A stretch of DNA of 7,705 nucleotides, taken from the NCBI GenBank assembly GCA_015485455.1, contig WFTN01000023.1, forward strand, positions 1-7,705, read 5' to 3'. Position numbers and translations under genes: made by a program. Below are positions 5,781 through 7,705 of the stretch, piece after piece (position 1 is the first letter of the stretch; every line of letters begins with the position of its first letter). The stretch comes from Planctomycetota bacterium. Lineage in GTDB: Bacteria; Planctomycetota; GCA-002687715; DRQF01. The notes below the pieces were generated by a model, which worked only from the letters and a program-made list of their open reading frames with translations, was not told the DNA's origin and did not search any database.

Positions 5781-7705
5781 TCAAAGGCGAATGAGTGGAC
5801 ACATTCCAGTGGGAAAAATCTTGGCGCCAAACTTGTCGAATTCACAACAGACCTGTTCCTCAGAGGAGGAAACGACCACCCCCTCCCCATAACGGGCATG
5901 TCGCACCATCAAGCCCGCTCCCCAAGCATGACTGACTCGAGGCGTGTCTTCGGCGAAAGATAGTTCATCCATGAGGTCTTGGGGAATCAAATCCAAGAAT
6001 GGACTGGGTTCTGGCTTCGCTTGAGGATGAGCAGGATTCTTGTGCCAAGTCATGAAAAGTCGATCTTTAGCCCGGGTCATGGCGACGAAAAGCAGGCGTC
6101 TTTCTTCCGCTTGGTTGTCACCATCCCTGGCTGAGGATTTCAAGGGAACAAGCCCGGCATTCACACCACTGATGAAGACATGGTCATATTCCAAACCTTT
6201 GGATGCATGCATGGTCATAATCTCGACGCTGCCAGCGGAAGGCTCTTCAACTTCTTCATGGACCATCGAACGCAAATGATCAACAGCCGCTTCTGCCCAT
6301 TGAGTGGCCGTCTTCAGATTGGACAGAAATCTGAGATCATTCAGCCACGATCGCAAGCGTGCGACAAATATGGGTGCATCTGAAGAAAGAGGATGCAAGA
6401 AACTAAGGACACCGGACAAAGCAATCCACGTCTCACCTCCTGCATCTAATCTCTCGCCCTTCCAGGCGTCTCTTATCTCATCCAAGCGACACAAGATCCC
6501 AGCGACATCAAGAGAATCGAGAGAACCTTGAGACTTCAGGTAAGACGAGAAGTCTTCAGAATTCAGTAACTCAGCCACAGGCTTACCCCGCAGCTTCGAA
6601 AACCCAAAGTTCCCATCCACCACCCAACGGAGATTCCTGGGACAATGATCCGGACTCAATAACCAGCGAAAATAATCAAGGCAGAAGGTCCGAAGACTAA
6701 GATTCATCATGCCGGAGTCACGGACCACAACGTCAATCCCCGCCAGTGAGAGTTGTTGCCTCAGTGGCTCTATTTGATTGCGGGTGCGAACTAAAATGGC
6801 CTGAGTTTTCTCCCGCGCCCCGGACTTCAATGCAGAAGCCAAGAAACAAGTCTCCGAAACCACATCGTGAAACCCCTCCACTGATATGACCCCTGTTTCA
6901 GACCGAGCAGGAATCAATGGGCCCCCAAGCCGCTCAAGACTCAAGACAAAACGTGCCCCTTCTAAAATCTTTACGGCTGAACGGTAGTTTCTGGTCAGGG
7001 TAAATGTCTCGGTTTCCCAGGAATCTTTGAATGCTGAAAAAACTTCGCTTTGAGTTCCTCGCCAAGAGTAGATCATTTGGTCCGGATCACCCACTGCGAA
7101 CAACTGAGTATCCGGCCTTCTCCAAGACTCGATGAGAGCCATCTGGCCACTATCGGTGTCTTGCAGTTCATCAACCAAGATCCAGGAAGGTCGCATCTTC
7201 TCGGCCAGCTCTTTTGCGATCTGAGTGCCCTCGGCTACCAGGTCGTCATAGTCCAAGAAGTTGCGCTTTACTTTCTCCTTCGCATAGGCGGACATCAAAG
7301 TCCCGAAATCATCATCCCTCTTCATGTTGCCGAATCTCTTCTGGCCCAAGCGATAATTCTCCACCCGCCGGATCAACTTCTTGCGATAAAGGATGTCTAA
7401 ATCCATCTTTTCTATCAGGTCATTGAGAAGATCCAATTGTCCAAGGACATCAAGAATTGAAGGCAAAAGAAGTTTGGCCTGGGTCTTTGCCTTCCTTCGG
7501 GACTGAGAAATGAGATCGTAAGCAAGAGAATGAAATGTCCCTATTTTCGGTTGCTTGTCCTTTGACCACCCAAGTCCCAAGCAAACACCCTTGAGACGCT
7601 GGCGAATTTCCCGGGCAGCTCTGCGGGTGAAAGTAAAAACCAATATATGCTCGGCGGCAACGCTCTGGGCTAAGAGATGTACGATTTTTTGAATCAGTAC
7701 TGTGG
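5781..7705 (-). CDS. UvrD/PcrA-type superfamily I DNA helicase (5' end outside window)
   Basis: This ATP-dependent 3'-5' DNA helicase type acts in repair or replication restart. The visible part is 640 residues, counted from the Thr codon at 7703-7701. The frame is open to the edge and its first residues (TVLIQKIV) are what normally follows Walker A (GKTT), so only about 30 residues including Walker A are missing. The TTG at 7643 is internal (ILVFTFTRRAAREI, motif Ia), not the start. Further motifs are DYDDL (151-155), Walker B-type VDELQDTD (177-184), motif III VGDPDQMIYSWRG (204-216), motif IV TRNYRS (237-242), motif V TMHASKGLEYDHVF (497-510) and motif VI EERRLLFVAMTRAKD (533-547). A C-terminal Tudor-like module of the PcrA/UvrD kind covers about 596-640 (VRHARYGEGVVV). 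The estimated full length of about 670 is somewhat shorter than PcrA or UvrD (about 720). It reads DELQDTD where family members usually have DEYQDTN. Paralogues are common, so no symbol is assigned. Confidence 0.93.
   Translation of the reverse strand, partial: TVLIQKIVHLLAQSVAAEHILVFTFTRRAAREIRQRLKGVCLGLGWSKDKQPKIGTFHSLAYDLISQSRRKAKTQAKLLLPSILDVLGQLDLLNDLIEKMDLDILYRKKLIRRVENYRLGQKRFGNMKRDDDFGTLMSAYAKEKVKRNFLDYDDLVAEGTQIAKELAEKMRPSWILVDELQDTDSGQMALIESWRRPDTQLFAVGDPDQMIYSWRGTQSEVFSAFKDSWETETFTLTRNYRSAVKILEGARFVLSLERLGGPLIPARSETGVISVEGFHDVVSETCFLASALKSGAREKTQAILVRTRNQIEPLRQQLSLAGIDVVVRDSGMMNLSLRTFCLDYFRWLLSPDHCPRNLRWVVDGNFGFSKLRGKPVAELLNSEDFSSYLKSQGSLDSLDVAGILCRLDEIRDAWKGERLDAGGETWIALSGVLSFLHPLSSDAPIFVARLRSWLNDLRFLSNLKTATQWAEAAVDHLRSMVHEEVEEPSAGSVEIMTMHASKGLEYDHVFISGVNAGLVPLKSSARDGDNQAEERRLLFVAMTRAKDRLFMTWHKNPAHPQAKPEPSPFLDLIPQDLMDELSFAEDTPRVSHAWGAGLMVRHARYGEGVVVSSSEEQVCCEFDKFGAKIFPTGMCPLIRL

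Noticed and set aside
5755..5786. Inverted repeat CTTTGA/TCAAAG as a bidirectional terminator
   Set aside because: The stem is only 6 pairs with a 20-base loop and no T-run on either strand, so it does not meet the form of an intrinsic terminator.
7050..7400. Plus-strand 116-residue open frame opposite the helicase
   Set aside because: It is antisense to helicase motifs II and III and surrounding sequence and shows no family features of its own.

Overview
The window looks like ordinary bacterial chromosome, densely packed with genes, with GC content near 50% by eye. A secreted hydrolase with a signal peptide, a large polytopic YfhO-type membrane protein and a hybrid two-component kinase together suggest a Gram-negative-like, environmental bacterium. 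The phylum cannot be fixed from the sequence; Planctomycetota or a similar deep-branching group is only a guess. No tRNA, rRNA, CRISPR array, insertion sequence or phage gene was seen.

Layout from left to right. Positions 1-971 (minus strand) hold the first 323 codons of an exported alpha/beta hydrolase whose 3' end lies outside the window. Positions 972-1258 are a divergent intergenic region with two small palindromes and one consensus DnaA box. Positions 1259-5753 (plus strand) are a three-gene unit: a hybrid histidine kinase with no sensor domain, a 984-residue YfhO-family membrane protein, and a 151-residue cupin-like protein of the DUF4863 / 4-hydroxylaminobenzoate lyase type. Both junctions are 4-base ATGA overlaps, so the three are very probably co-transcribed and translationally coupled. 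After a 27-base convergent gap, positions 5781-7705 (minus strand) hold a UvrD/PcrA-type DNA helicase. Its N-terminus is cut off by the window edge right next to Walker A.

The two edge genes are open at the window boundary. The hydrolase has no stop in the window, and the helicase reading frame continues past the TTG at 7643 to the end. The most interesting part is the three-gene unit: a soluble phospho-signalling protein without a visible input domain, coupled to a probable envelope glycosyltransferase-like protein and a small metal-binding-type enzyme. No established pathway that I know of joins these three, so their shared role is open. I did not find a convincing, wholly new system; the kinase-YfhO-cupin combination is the best candidate for a second look.
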